Source: Lysobacterales bacterium
Lineage (GTDB): Bacteria > Pseudomonadota > Gammaproteobacteria > Xanthomonadales > SZUA-36
DNA length: 64,000 bases
Direction of reading: 5' to 3'
Assembly (NCBI GenBank): GCA_014238945.1
Contig: JABAAB010000064.1
Coordinates: 124,001 to 188,000 of the forward strand
This document shows, in pieces, positions 25,514-35,100 of the stretch (position 1 is the first letter of the stretch; every line of letters starts with the position of its first letter). The notes under the pieces are model-generated. The model was not told the origin of the DNA. It did no database searches and saw nothing but the letters and a program-made list of their open reading frames with translations. The position numbers were made by a program, and so were the translations under genes.

Positions 25514-27091
25514 CTATGTGGCACGATGGTCAAGGGAGTCCGCGCATTTTTCGGCGATCATGATTACCGGCGCATTGGTATTGCCGGACACCAGTGTGGG
25601 CATGATGGATGCATCTACCACACGCAAACCCGCGACACCACGAACCTTCAGATTCGAATCAACGACCGCCATGGGGTCATTGCCCATTTTGCAGCTTCCA
25701 ACAGGATGATAAACCGTTTCAGCCTTGCGGCGGATGAAATCAACCACCTGGTCCCTTGTTTCTACCGACTCTTCCGGGAAGATAAATCTGCCCCGAAAGG
25801 GATCAAAGGCTTTTTGCAAAAAGATATTCTTCGACAGACGGGCGCATTCCAGCATCATTTCCAAATCATGATGGTGTTGAAGGTAATTGGGCTGTATGGC
25901 TGGAGGAGTTGCCGGGTCGCCGGACTTCAGCCGAATTTCTCCGCGGCTACGCGGGCGCAGGTTACAGGCATGTATGGTCATACCACGACCACTCTGCTTG
26001 TTTCGACCGTGATCGTCCAGCAAGGCGGGAATGAAGTGAAATTGCAGGTCGGGTCTGGGGTCGGTGGCCAGACCGCTACACACAAACCCACCGGCCTCAG
26101 CCAGGTTGGAACTCGCGGGGCCACCTCTTGTCAGCAGATACCTCAAGCCAGCCTTGGTGTGGTTGAGTTTGTCGTAGGTGTGTCGGCTGGTGCTTGATAT
26201 CAGAGTGCAGATATCAAGATGGTCCTGAAGGTTCTGTCCAACTCCGGCCAGTTCATGGCGGACCTTGATACCGGTCTCACGTAAATGGTCGGCCGGTCCG
26301 ATACCGGACAACATCAGCAGCTGGGGAGAGTTGATCGTGCCACCACAAAGAATGATTTCAGCGCCCAGAAAACGCTTCGACTGGCCCTGGTGCAATACTT
26401 CAACACCCACGGCAGATGTACCCTCCAGCAGCACTTTCCCGGTCATGGCCTGGGTGAGCACCGTCAGGTTGTCACGTTTCAATACCGGTTTCAGATATGC
26501 CACTGAAGTACTGCAACGCCTGCCATTTTTCTGGGTAACCTGATACAGACCAAAGCCGGTTTGTTGGGATCCGTTAAAATCATCATTGAGCGGATATCCC
26601 AGTTGGTTCCCAGCCTGGATGAAGGTCTGGCTCAAAGAGCTACTAAAATTCAGATCTTGCACTGACAGTGGCCCGCCGGTCGCATGGAAATCGGACTTGC
26701 CCCGTTGCTGGTCCTCTGCTTTCAGGAAGTAGGGAAGTATGCTCTGAAAACCCCAGCCATCGTTGCCCATTTGCGCCCAGCCGTCATAATCTTCACGCTG
26801 GCCTCTGCAATAAATCATGGCGTTGATGGAACTGGAACCACCCAGCAGTCTTCCACGGGGCCAGAACAGCCGCCGCAAGTGTAAATCCTGCTGGGGTTCG
26901 GTGTGGTAACGCCAGTTGATCTCCTCGTTGTTGCGCAGACGCCATAAACCCGCCGGCATATGAATGAAAGGATTATCGTCGGAACCACCCGCTTCCAGCA
27001 GAAGTACGCGGTGGGACGGGTTGTTGCTCAGACGATTGGCCATGACACATCCCGCTGAGCCGGCACCAACGATGATGTAATCGTATTCCAT
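25514..27091 (-). CDS. GMC-family FAD oxidoreductase (choline/alcohol dehydrogenase-like)
   Basis: A glucose-methanol-choline oxidoreductase of 525 residues. The N-terminal FAD fold DYIIVGAGSAGCVMANRLS, the GMC signature RGRLLGGSSSINAMIYCRG and the C-terminal catalytic region VYHPVGSCKMG and VVDASIMPTLVSGNTNAPVI are intact. The sequence resembles BetA-type choline dehydrogenase and the many alcohol dehydrogenases of the same family. No betB, betI or transporter is nearby, so the substrate is open. ATG 27091 (MEYDYIIVG) has GGGGAA upstream; a longer frame to 27157 adds 22 unlikely residues. Confidence 0.88.
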   Translation of the reverse strand: MEYDYIIVGAGSAGCVMANRLSNNPSHRVLLLEAGGSDDNPFIHMPAGLWRLRNNEEINWRYHTEPQQDLHLRRLFWPRGRLLGGSSSINAMIYCRGQREDYDGWAQMGNDGWGFQSILPYFLKAEDQQRGKSDFHATGGPLSVQDLNFSSSLSQTFIQAGNQLGYPLNDDFNGSQQTGFGLYQVTQKNGRRCSTSVAYLKPVLKRDNLTVLTQAMTGKVLLEGTSAVGVEVLHQGQSKRFLGAEIILCGGTINSPQLLMLSGIGPADHLRETGIKVRHELAGVGQNLQDHLDICTLISSTSRHTYDKLNHTKAGLRYLLTRGGPASSNLAEAGGFVCSGLATDPRPDLQFHFIPALLDDHGRNKQSGRGMTIHACNLRPRSRGEIRLKSGDPATPPAIQPNYLQHHHDLEMMLECARLSKNIFLQKAFDPFRGRFIFPEESVETRDQVVDFIRRKAETVYHPVGSCKMGNDPMAVVDSNLKVRGVAGLRVVDASIMPTLVSGNTNAPVIMIAEKCADSLDHRAT

Positions 27092-27264
27092 CAGGTGTTT
27101 CCCCGGGTAAGAATGTTCATGATACCCAATGACGCGATGATCAGAAACTCTCTGCATCCCTGCAATTGCGGGTTAACCTGATCCGGGCTCCTCAGGTCGC
27201 TCGAAATGTCAGGAACCGGTTCAAATCGGGTATAGTTGCGTATCTTGATTACGGGGTACGCACT

Positions 27265-30200
27265 TTGACTCTGACACGCCTTTCCTTGGGCAATCCGGTA
27301 GCGGTCATCGTGGCAGGAATACTGCTGGCAATTTTCGGTACCATCAGCCTGTTTCGCCTGCCAATTCAGATGACACCGGAAATCGAGCGACCAGTCATCT
27401 CTGTCAGGACACCCTGGAGGGCAGCTGCACCCAATGAAGTTGAGTCTGAAATAATAGAACCACAGGAAGACGTACTGCGCAGCGTACCGGGATTGCTCAG
27501 GATGTCGTCTAGTGGAAGTTTTGGCAGTGGTTCCATAAATCTCGAATTCACCATTGGAACGGATATGAACCGCGCACTGATCGAGGTCATGAACCGCCTC
27601 AACCAGGTGCCCAGGTATCCGGTGGATGCCAATGAACCGATCATTACCGTTGGCGGTAATCGATTTGACAAGATTGCCGCATGGTTTGCGATCACACCCA
27701 AACCGGGTAACAACAGACCGATTGCATCTTATCAGGACTTCATGGATGAAAAGGTCGTCACCCGTCTTGAACGGGTAACCGGAGTGTCCCAGGTCAGTGC
27801 CTTCGGTGGCCGTTCGCACGAAGTGCGGATTACATTTGATCCATATAAAGCGGCCAGCGTAGGTCTTGATTTGTCCAGTATTTCAAGTGAACTGGGGGCC
27901 AATGCAGATGTGTCAGGAGGCAACCAGGAGGTAGGGCGCAGACAGTACACGATCCGTTTCAGTGGCAAGTACGAAATCGAATCTCTGGGTGACCTGGTGT
28001 TGGATTGGCGTGACGGAAAACCACTGCGTCTGCGTGATATTGCACGGATTGAAATGGTCATGGTCGATCCCAGGACGGTGCTGCATCAAAATGGGGAGCC
28101 ATCCCTGGCACTGGCGATAGGGCCAGAGGTTGGTGTCAATGTATTGGATGTCCTGGAACGTGTGCGAGCGGAAATCGATGATCTGGCTGCCAATGAACTG
28201 GACCGTGCCGGCCTTACCATTGAACAGAATTATGACGAGTCTGATTATGTAATAGCATCGATCCTCATGGTGCGAAACAACCTGCTCCTGGGTATGGCGC
28301 TCGCAATTGTTGTGCTGTGGTGGTTTCTGCGCAAGTTCCGTGCAACCATCATCGTTGCCCTGTCAATCCCCTTGTGTCTGTTTGTGTCATTCATGGTCAT
28401 GAATATTGCTGGCCGCACACTCAATATCATTTCGCTGGCGGGTCTGGCGTTTGCCACCGGCATGGTGCTGGATGCGGCCATTGTGGTATTGGAAAACATA
28501 TTTCGTCAGCGTGAAACAGGACGGACTGGAAATGAGGCCTCGGAACGTGGAACCCAGCAGGTCTGGGGTGCTTTGCTGGCATCCACTGCTACCACGATTG
28601 CCATTTTCATGCCGGTGGTGTTCATGCAAGATGAGGCCGGTCAATTATTTGCCGACCTCGCAATTACCATATCTGCTGCCGTGGCCGCATCGCTGGTGGC
28701 AGCAGTCACCGTGCTGCCTTCAACGGCGGCCAACTGGATTAAGGGCTCGGCGATTGAAGACCATCACCGTGCATGGTGGCGATGGATCACCGACCACATC
28801 ATGAGTTGGACCAACACCCAGAAAGCACGAATGATGTGGGTGACAGGCTTAACGTTGATTCCGATAGCCGTGGTATTGCTGTTAAAGCCCGCTGCGGATT
28901 ATCTGCCGGAGGGACGCCAAAACTGGATTTCCGGATTCATGATTGCCCCACCGGGCCTGGGAGTGGAAACAAGCAAGAAAGAGATCATGAGTGTCATAGA
29001 CAGCCGGCTTGCAAAACATATCAATGGCCAACACCCGGTACAACTGGATAATTATTACATGGGTTCGTCATCTGAATTTGGTATGTTTTTCGGTGGCCGT
29101 GCAGCAGATCCGGACCAGCTTGATGAGTTAATTAATATCTTCAATACCGAGATAATGATCGGATTTCCGGACACCTTCGGGTTTGCCAGTCGAGCACCGA
29201 TATTCGGTGGCTCTCGGGGTGGCAGGCAGATAAACCTTGATCTGCAGGCAGATTCATTTGAATCCTTACTGTCCGCCGGTCAGTCAGGTTTTTTCAAGGT
29301 CATGGAGGTATTACCTGGGTCCAATGTTCGTCCGTTACCGGGCCTGGAACTGGCCGAGCCTGAATTGAGACTTATACCGAACGACAGAAGGATCGCGGAG
29401 GTGGGCTGGAACCGTTCTCGAATGGCGACCATCGTCCGGGCCATGGGTGACGGTGCGTTTCTGGGTGAGTATTTTGATGGCAGCCGACGCTATAACGTGA
29501 TCATGCGTGCAGAGCAGTGGTACACACCGGAAGAGTTGATTGCCATTCCGGTTGCTACAGCAAGTGGCGAGATACAATCCATAGGTGAATTGACCACGCT
29601 GGTACGAACGGCAGGTCCTTCACAGATCCGACGGGTGGATCGTAAGCGCACGCTGACACTGCAGATTACGCCACCGGCTGAAATGGCGATTGAAGAAGCC
29701 CTGGAGATTGTGGAGCGTGAAGTGGTGCCGGGTATACTGGAACTTTTGCCGGCAGATGGATCAATCAAGTTGCGAGGCACGGCGGAGGCACTGGACGAAG
29801 CATTGAGAAGCATGGCCGGCAGCTTTACGCTGGCAATCATTATTCTGTACCTGTTGATTTCTGCTTTGTTCCGTTCATTCAAGGATTCGTTGTTGGTTAT
29901 CATGACCATTCCCATGGCCACCGTAGGTGGAATCATTTCACTGCGGTTGATCGATCTTTTCCTGAGTGCAAGCGGGGGCCAACAGATGGATCTTTTGACC
30001 ATGATCGGTTTTGTCATACTCCTGGGCCTGGTGGTCAACAATGCCATCCTTCTTGTCTACAGGGCCAGGGACGCGGAGCGTGAGGGTTTGAACCGGCGCG
30101 ATGCGGTGGAAAGTGCAATCAGGCTGAGATTGAGACCGATTCTGATGAGTACGATGACCAGTATTTTTGGTATGTTACCTCTGATGCTGATACCGGGGTC

Positions 30201-30348
30201 CGGTTCTGAACTCTATCGTGGTATGGCTGCGGTTATTGTGGGCGGAATGCTGGTTAGCACCCTGTTTACACTTATATTGTTGCCCAGTCTGTTACGCATG
30301 CGTGAAGAAAAGGCCGTAGTGTTGGCTCCAGATTTGGAAGCTGCGTGA
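27265..30348 (+). CDS. RND efflux transporter, inner-membrane permease
   Basis: An AcrB/MexB-type hydrophobe/amphiphile efflux permease of about 1027 residues. The N terminus LTRLSLGNPVAVIVAG, then LPIQMTPEIERPVISV and EVESEIIEPQED, is typical of the HAE family. Twelve helices in two halves surround two large periplasmic loops, and the helix-4 region LAGLAFATGMVLDAAIVVLE carries the Asp expected for proton relay. No ATG is available. TTG 27265 with GGGG nine bases upstream fits family N termini better than TTG 27166. The adaptor gene follows after 16 bp, the reverse of the usual adaptor-first order, and no outer-membrane channel gene is present. Confidence 0.9.
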   Translation: MTLTRLSLGNPVAVIVAGILLAIFGTISLFRLPIQMTPEIERPVISVRTPWRAAAPNEVESEIIEPQEDVLRSVPGLLRMSSSGSFGSGSINLEFTIGTDMNRALIEVMNRLNQVPRYPVDANEPIITVGGNRFDKIAAWFAITPKPGNNRPIASYQDFMDEKVVTRLERVTGVSQVSAFGGRSHEVRITFDPYKAASVGLDLSSISSELGANADVSGGNQEVGRRQYTIRFSGKYEIESLGDLVLDWRDGKPLRLRDIARIEMVMVDPRTVLHQNGEPSLALAIGPEVGVNVLDVLERVRAEIDDLAANELDRAGLTIEQNYDESDYVIASILMVRNNLLLGMALAIVVLWWFLRKFRATIIVALSIPLCLFVSFMVMNIAGRTLNIISLAGLAFATGMVLDAAIVVLENIFRQRETGRTGNEASERGTQQVWGALLASTATTIAIFMPVVFMQDEAGQLFADLAITISAAVAASLVAAVTVLPSTAANWIKGSAIEDHHRAWWRWITDHIMSWTNTQKARMMWVTGLTLIPIAVVLLLKPAADYLPEGRQNWISGFMIAPPGLGVETSKKEIMSVIDSRLAKHINGQHPVQLDNYYMGSSSEFGMFFGGRAADPDQLDELINIFNTEIMIGFPDTFGFASRAPIFGGSRGGRQINLDLQADSFESLLSAGQSGFFKVMEVLPGSNVRPLPGLELAEPELRLIPNDRRIAEVGWNRSRMATIVRAMGDGAFLGEYFDGSRRYNVIMRAEQWYTPEELIAIPVATASGEIQSIGELTTLVRTAGPSQIRRVDRKRTLTLQITPPAEMAIEEALEIVEREVVPGILELLPADGSIKLRGTAEALDEALRSMAGSFTLAIIILYLLISALFRSFKDSLLVIMTIPMATVGGIISLRLIDLFLSASGGQQMDLLTMIGFVILLGLVVNNAILLVYRARDAEREGLNRRDAVESAIRLRLRPILMSTMTSIFGMLPLMLIPGSGSELYRGMAAVIVGGMLVSTLFTLILLPSLLRMREEKAVVLAPDLEAA

Positions 30349-30364
30349 CAATGAGGACCCTGTC

Positions 30365-31408
30365 TTGCTGAAACCTTACACTTTGTTACTGACATTGATA
30401 CTGGTGGTGCCGGTTTCTACAACCGCCCAGGATCAAATGCCACCTGCGTTGGTCAAGGTCGGGCTGGCCGAATATCAGACACTGGCTCCGGTCAGACAGG
30501 TTCCAGGAACTGTGGCCAGCCGCAATGATGCACGTCTTGCAGCTGAGGTTGAGGGCCGGCTGATCAGCGTGGCCGATATCGGGATGGAAGTTAGCCGGGG
30601 CGATGCCCTCGCCCGCATCGAGGACACTATGCTGCGTTTGCGTCACGATGAACTGGAGGCGGAAATCACCCGTGCCAGGGCACGCTTGAAGTATCTCGAA
30701 AACGAAGAGAGTCGATTCACGAAATTGGCAGAGTCCAACCTGGCAGCAGCCACTCAACTGGACCAGACTCGATCTGACCGGGATGTCGCACGCAGCGAAT
30801 TGCAGGTTGCCCAATCCCGGCTGGCACAAAATGACCACCAGTTGGCGCGCACAACCATCAGGGCACCCTTTGACGGGGTCGTGGTAGAGCGCCTGATGAC
30901 ACCGGGAGAGCGGGTTGATGAAGGCGGGGATGTTGTACGTCTTGTCGATCAGCAGGATCTGGAGGTGATTACCAGGGCTCCGCTGGAATACTACCCGTTT
31001 GTCACCCAGGGAATGGAGTTGGAGCTAAGGTCCAGGAACAAGGTATCAAGCGGGATAGTACGAACCGTAGTTGCCGTTGGCGATGAAAATACACATCAGT
31101 TCGAGATACGTGTCGATCTGGTTGGTGCAGAATATACTGTGGGGCAGACACTGCGTGTATCAGTACCCATGTCCGAGGTTAGGCAGGTGCTTTCGGTTCC
31201 CAGAGACGCCCTCGTGTTGAGACCCGAAGGGATTACGGTTTTTATCGTAGATACCGATAATAAGACCAGGCAGGTAAAAGTGACCACTGGTATTGGATCG
31301 GGTGACAAGATCGAAATCAACGGTGATGTTTCAGCTGGTGACCGGGTCATAGTCAGAGGCAATGAACGTATCAAGCCCGGTCAGGCCGTTTCCATCAGCA
31401 GCGATTGA
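30365..31408 (+). CDS. RND efflux periplasmic adaptor (membrane fusion protein)
   Basis: A 347-residue periplasmic adaptor that would join the upstream permease to an outer-membrane channel. The signal peptide LLLTLILVVPVSTTAQ is followed by a biotinyl-lipoyl half-motif (ARLAAEVEGRLISVADIGMEVS), a coiled-coil hairpin (about residues 95-155), the second lipoyl half (TTIRAPFDGVVVERLMTPG) and the beta-barrel and membrane-proximal domains. The start must be TTG 30365 (GAGGA seven bases upstream), because the next Met lies after the signal peptide. It cleaves like a plain secreted protein; I see no lipobox Cys. Confidence 0.9.
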   Translation: MLKPYTLLLTLILVVPVSTTAQDQMPPALVKVGLAEYQTLAPVRQVPGTVASRNDARLAAEVEGRLISVADIGMEVSRGDALARIEDTMLRLRHDELEAEITRARARLKYLENEESRFTKLAESNLAAATQLDQTRSDRDVARSELQVAQSRLAQNDHQLARTTIRAPFDGVVVERLMTPGERVDEGGDVVRLVDQQDLEVITRAPLEYYPFVTQGMELELRSRNKVSSGIVRTVVAVGDENTHQFEIRVDLVGAEYTVGQTLRVSVPMSEVRQVLSVPRDALVLRPEGITVFIVDTDNKTRQVKVTTGIGSGDKIEINGDVSAGDRVIVRGNERIKPGQAVSISSD

Positions 31409-31428
31409 CGCTTTCCAGAGCCTGACTA

Positions 31429-32697
31429 TTGAATAAGCTGATCAAAATCCAAAAAGGTGAGTGGCGCCGTTTTCTTCTCGCATTTGGTTATTTCTTCTTC
31501 CTGCTTGCCGGCTATTTTATGCTGCGACCAATCCGAGGAACGGTTGCATCCAACCACAGTGGGTCCCTGCATTTACTTTACACAGCAACATTCGTATCAA
31601 TGTTGCTGATTGTACCGGTGTTCGGGTGGCTGGTTTCCAGGTTCCGTCGTGGCCGTTTCATCCCTGCTATTTATCTGTTTTTTATTTCCAACCTGGTGTT
31701 TTTTGCCCTGGTATTTGATGACTCCGCCGGTGACTGGATTCAATATGGGTTTTATGTCTGGCTAAGTGTGTTCAACCTGTTTGTTGTGTCCATATTCTGG
31801 AGCTTCATGGCCGACATATTTCATCCGGAGCAAGCCCAGAGGTTGTTTGGCAGCATCATGGCCGGCGGTAGCCTGGGAGCGATAGCCGGACCGTTGCTTA
31901 CGGCTGGCTGGGTTGGTCAGATAGGAAGCGGTGGTATCATGATTGCGGCCATTACCTGCCTCCTGATAGCAACGGGATTCGCCATGGTACTGGGACGGTT
32001 CGAACGCCAGACGCATCATGACCAACCGGCAAGAATAATTGGTGGAAGTATCTGGGAAGGCGCATTGCAGGTTTTCCGATCGAAATACCTGTTGTTGATC
32101 TGCCTGTTGATGTTGTCTCACAACCTTACCTCGACATTTTTATACAATGGCCTGGCTGTCCTTGTTGATCAAAACATTGTCGGTTTTGATGAACGTACGC
32201 GCTTTTTCAGTAAAGTAGACCTGGTGGTTCAGGTGCTGGCTTTCCTGTTTCAGTTTCTGATCACGTCCCGGTTGGTAATTTATCTTGGCATGCCGCGCAC
32301 TGCCATCCTGCCACCAATGATACTTGCAGCTGGCTTCACACTCCTTGGCAGTTCCATGGGGCTGGTATTGTTCGCGGCGGTACAGGTTGCGCAGCGGGCC
32401 TTGAATTACGGCCTGTTGGGGCCGGTCAAGGAAATGCTGTTTACGGTAGTGGACCGGGAGACCAAGTACAAAAGCAAAAACTTCATCGACACAGCGGTTT
32501 ACCGAGGTAGTGATGTGACAGCGAGTTGGCTGTTCAAGGGAATGATGACTGCAGGACTTTCCATTGGACAGATCGCCTGGCTGTATCTGCCGATCATGGC
32601 TTTTTGGGGTTTCGGTGCGTGGCATCTCGGCAAAGCCTACCTTCGTTTGAAAAAACGGCTGGATTCAGTTTCCGGGCAGGAAGCGTTTACCGGCTGA
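31429..32697 (+). CDS. MFS-type carrier related to nucleotide (NTP) exchange transporters
   Basis: A 422-residue membrane protein with about 12 helices. The opening FLLAFGYFFFLLAGYFMLRPIRG resembles the TLC/NTT-like MFS group found in many free-living bacteria. SIFWSFMADIFHPEQAQRLFG and MAGGSLGAIAGPLLTAGWVG are the other recognisable blocks. Substrate is unknown, and true ATP/ADP exchange is established only for intracellular parasites and plastids. The start is TTG 31429; the next Met lies inside helix 1. It follows the RND adaptor by 20 bp and could be co-transcribed. The 3' end overlaps the convergent ABC ATPase gene by 33 bp. Confidence 0.75.
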   Translation: MNKLIKIQKGEWRRFLLAFGYFFFLLAGYFMLRPIRGTVASNHSGSLHLLYTATFVSMLLIVPVFGWLVSRFRRGRFIPAIYLFFISNLVFFALVFDDSAGDWIQYGFYVWLSVFNLFVVSIFWSFMADIFHPEQAQRLFGSIMAGGSLGAIAGPLLTAGWVGQIGSGGIMIAAITCLLIATGFAMVLGRFERQTHHDQPARIIGGSIWEGALQVFRSKYLLLICLLMLSHNLTSTFLYNGLAVLVDQNIVGFDERTRFFSKVDLVVQVLAFLFQFLITSRLVIYLGMPRTAILPPMILAAGFTLLGSSMGLVLFAAVQVAQRALNYGLLGPVKEMLFTVVDRETKYKSKNFIDTAVYRGSDVTASWLFKGMMTAGLSIGQIAWLYLPIMAFWGFGAWHLGKAYLRLKKRLDSVSGQEAFTG

Positions 32698-33435
32698 GGT
32701 CTGCACCGATTCTACCGGGCAACTGTAAAGTTGCTGCAGCATTTTCCGATTCAATAAATCGTCCACATGGCCGGCTCTCCATTTACCGTCACCGAACAAC
32801 ATCAGGATATGACTGCAGTAGCGGGCTGCCAGGTTGACGTCATGCAATGCGGTTATGGCACAACGCTGCAGGTTCTTCACCTGTTCTTCCACCCTGTCCA
32901 TGATACGGACCTGGTGTCTCATATCCAGATGATTGGTCGGCTCGTCCAACAAGAGTATGGCGGGTTCCTGGACCAACAGTGAGGCAAATGCCAATCGACG
33001 GGCTTCACCGCCTGACAGCCCCGTCACACAACGGTTCTCAAAGCCATCAAGATCTACAGCACGGATTGCATCCAGCGCTTTCTGCTTGTCATGCGCGCCT
33101 TCTCTTTTCCAGTGGCCCAGATGCGGATGACGTCCGGTCAGAGCGGTCTCCAAAACGCTGGCATCAAATACATATACTGTATGTTGCTGCAACATTCCCA
33201 ATAATCGGGCGATCGCCCGACGCGGTATTTCTACCATTGACTGGTCCTCAAGCAATACCGTCCCTGAATCAGGGGTGGACAATCCCGCCAGGCACTTGAG
33301 CAGCGTTGTTTTACCAATGCCATTGGGTCCCAGCAAACCCCAGAACTGGCCTGGTGTGAGTTCAAGGTCCAGGCCATCGGCAATTTTCTTTCCGGCAATA
33401 CTGACATCAAGAGACTGGCAGACCAACGTAGTCAT
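32665..33435 (-). CDS. ABC transporter ATPase, iron-chelate/cobalamin type (FhuC/BtuD family)
   Basis: A 256-residue ATPase with Walker A GPNGIGKTT, Q-loop MLQQHTVYVF, signature LSGGE and Walker B ILLLDEPTNHLD, then switch His in ALHDVNLAARY. It powers the permease encoded immediately upstream; the two genes abut with no gap. The family serves siderophores, heme and vitamin B12. The substrate cannot be told from the ATPase. Confidence 0.92.
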   Translation of the reverse strand: MTTLVCQSLDVSIAGKKIADGLDLELTPGQFWGLLGPNGIGKTTLLKCLAGLSTPDSGTVLLEDQSMVEIPRRAIARLLGMLQQHTVYVFDASVLETALTGRHPHLGHWKREGAHDKQKALDAIRAVDLDGFENRCVTGLSGGEARRLAFASLLVQEPAILLLDEPTNHLDMRHQVRIMDRVEEQVKNLQRCAITALHDVNLAARYCSHILMLFGDGKWRAGHVDDLLNRKMLQQLYSCPVESVQTSAGKRFLPGN

Positions 33436-34422
33436 TTAAACCCCCTTTAGCCTGGCACGGTTCAACAACAGCAGAAATAGCGGGACACCCAGTAGTGCCG
33501 TAATCACCCCAACGGGCAATTGTTGGGGGCTTAAAACTGTTCGGGCCAGAGTATCGGACAGCACAAGGAACAGACCCCCAAACAGGGTTGCGGCCGGTAT
33601 CAGTATGCGGTGATCTGAGCCGACTACCAATCTCATCAAATGAGGTACGATCAGTCCGACAAAGCCGACGCTGCCAGCAATGGATACAGCTGTTGCGGTC
33701 AACATGGATGCAAGCAGGTAAACCAGCCACAGCAACCGGCGGGTTGGTTCACCCAGTAATCGCGCTGTTGTTTCGCCCATGGCCAACACGTTGAGGCTGC
33801 GTGCGAGACCCATGATCAATATCAAACTTGCGGCCAGCACCCCCAGAGCCCATCCGGGCACCGTTGCGTAACTCAGATCACCCATTAACCAGAACAACAT
33901 TCCACGCAGGCTGTTATCAGGACTGAGCGAAAGAATCAGACTGATCAGGGCTGCCCATCCCGACGCGGTAACCACACCGGTCAGCAACAATCGTGTCCCG
34001 CTCCACGGGCCGGTTCCCCGAGCGAGTGAAAATACCAGCAGGATGGAAACAAGCGCACCCAAAAGAGCAAGCCAGGGGAGGTAAATGACCGCAACTCCGA
34101 ATACCATACCCAATAGCGAGGCAAAGGCGGCCCCACCGGAAACACCCAGCACATAAGGATCCGCCAGTGGGTTTCTCAACAGCACCTGCATCAGACAGCC
34201 GGACATGGCCAACATGGATCCGACCGCCCAGGCCGCAAGCGCCCGCGGCAGGCGAAGTCGCCACACCAGCTCACCATGTTGAGAACTCGAATCCGTCATG
34301 GCCTTGAGCCATTCACCCCAGCCCAGTGAAACTGAACCGATTGCACTGACCAAAAAAACGCTGCCGACAGACATTATCAGCAACAAAATTAGCAATGATC
34401 GGCGTAATGTAGTTGGAATCAT
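33436..34422 (-). CDS. ABC transporter permease, FecCD/BtuC family
   Basis: A 328-residue permease with about ten helices. Family blocks are RLPRALAAWAVGSMLAMSGC, MQVLLRNPLADPYVLGVSGG, and GSVGFVGLIVPHLMRLVVGSDHR, which forms the coupling helix with the ATPase. It imports an iron chelate, heme or cobalamin from the periplasm. No periplasmic binding protein gene is in the window, so the partner is encoded elsewhere. The gene is divergent from rppH and I see neither a cobalamin riboswitch nor a Fur box in the short space available. Confidence 0.92.
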   Translation of the reverse strand: MIPTTLRRSLLILLLIMSVGSVFLVSAIGSVSLGWGEWLKAMTDSSSQHGELVWRLRLPRALAAWAVGSMLAMSGCLMQVLLRNPLADPYVLGVSGGAAFASLLGMVFGVAVIYLPWLALLGALVSILLVFSLARGTGPWSGTRLLLTGVVTASGWAALISLILSLSPDNSLRGMLFWLMGDLSYATVPGWALGVLAASLILIMGLARSLNVLAMGETTARLLGEPTRRLLWLVYLLASMLTATAVSIAGSVGFVGLIVPHLMRLVVGSDHRILIPAATLFGGLFLVLSDTLARTVLSPQQLPVGVITALLGVPLFLLLLNRARLKGV

Positions 34423-34532
34423 TTTGCAGGATTGATTAACATGTCTTGCCAGAAGGTCATCTGAAATTATCGCATGGAATTCATTGGCCCAAAACCACTG
34501 TCAGGAATAAGTTTAAGAAGAACAAAGCAGCA

Positions 34533-35009
34533 ATGATTGACTCGGATGGATTCAGACCCAATGTAGCCATGGTCATCATGAATAATGATGGCCGCGTGTT
34601 TTGGGCACAAAGATCCAATAATGATGGATGGCAGTTCCCACAAGGTGGTATGAATACTGATGAAACACCGGCTGAAGCCATGTACCGGGAGCTTCATGAG
34701 GAAACCGGACTGCAGGCAGCACAAGTTGAGTTGTTGGGTGCCACACCCGGGTGGTTACGTTACCAGTTGCCACGTCGCTATCAGCGGTCCCGGTGTAAGC
34801 CATTGTGTATTGGGCAAAAGCAGGTATGGTTCCTGTTAAAGTTGCAAGACGACAGTATAAAATTTGATTTCCAAATCACCGGTGAACCGGAATTCCGTGA
34901 CTTTCGTTGGGTTGACTTTTGGTATCCTGCTGATAATGTGATCCGCTTCAAACGCCGGGTGTACCGGCAGGCGCTGACCTTGCTTGAGCCGCTGACTGTC
35001 GCAATATAA
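34533..35009 (+). CDS. rppH: RNA pyrophosphohydrolase RppH (Nudix)
   Basis: Removes pyrophosphate from the 5' end of mRNA, which triggers RNase E-dependent decay. The 158-residue protein begins [20 protein letters not shown], as in the E. coli family, and contains the Nudix box [20 protein letters not shown] followed by TGL. WFLLKLQ and [15 protein letters not shown] are typical further blocks. ATG 34533 was chosen because family members start there; the frame is open to 34446. It stands alone, divergent from the ABC genes. The usual neighbour ptsP is absent. Confidence 0.95.
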   Translation: MIDSDGFRPNVAMVIMNNDGRVFWAQRSNNDGWQFPQGGMNTDETPAEAMYRELHEETGLQAAQVELLGATPGWLRYQLPRRYQRSRCKPLCIGQKQVWFLLKLQDDSIKFDFQITGEPEFRDFRWVDFWYPADNVIRFKRRVYRQALTLLEPLTVAI

Positions 35010-35100
35010 GAAAACGCGCGAAACCTAATCTCTTTTTTGCCTGACCGCAAGATAAATACCGGTGACCGATGTCCATCGGGGGTAACCACTGGAGACGATA

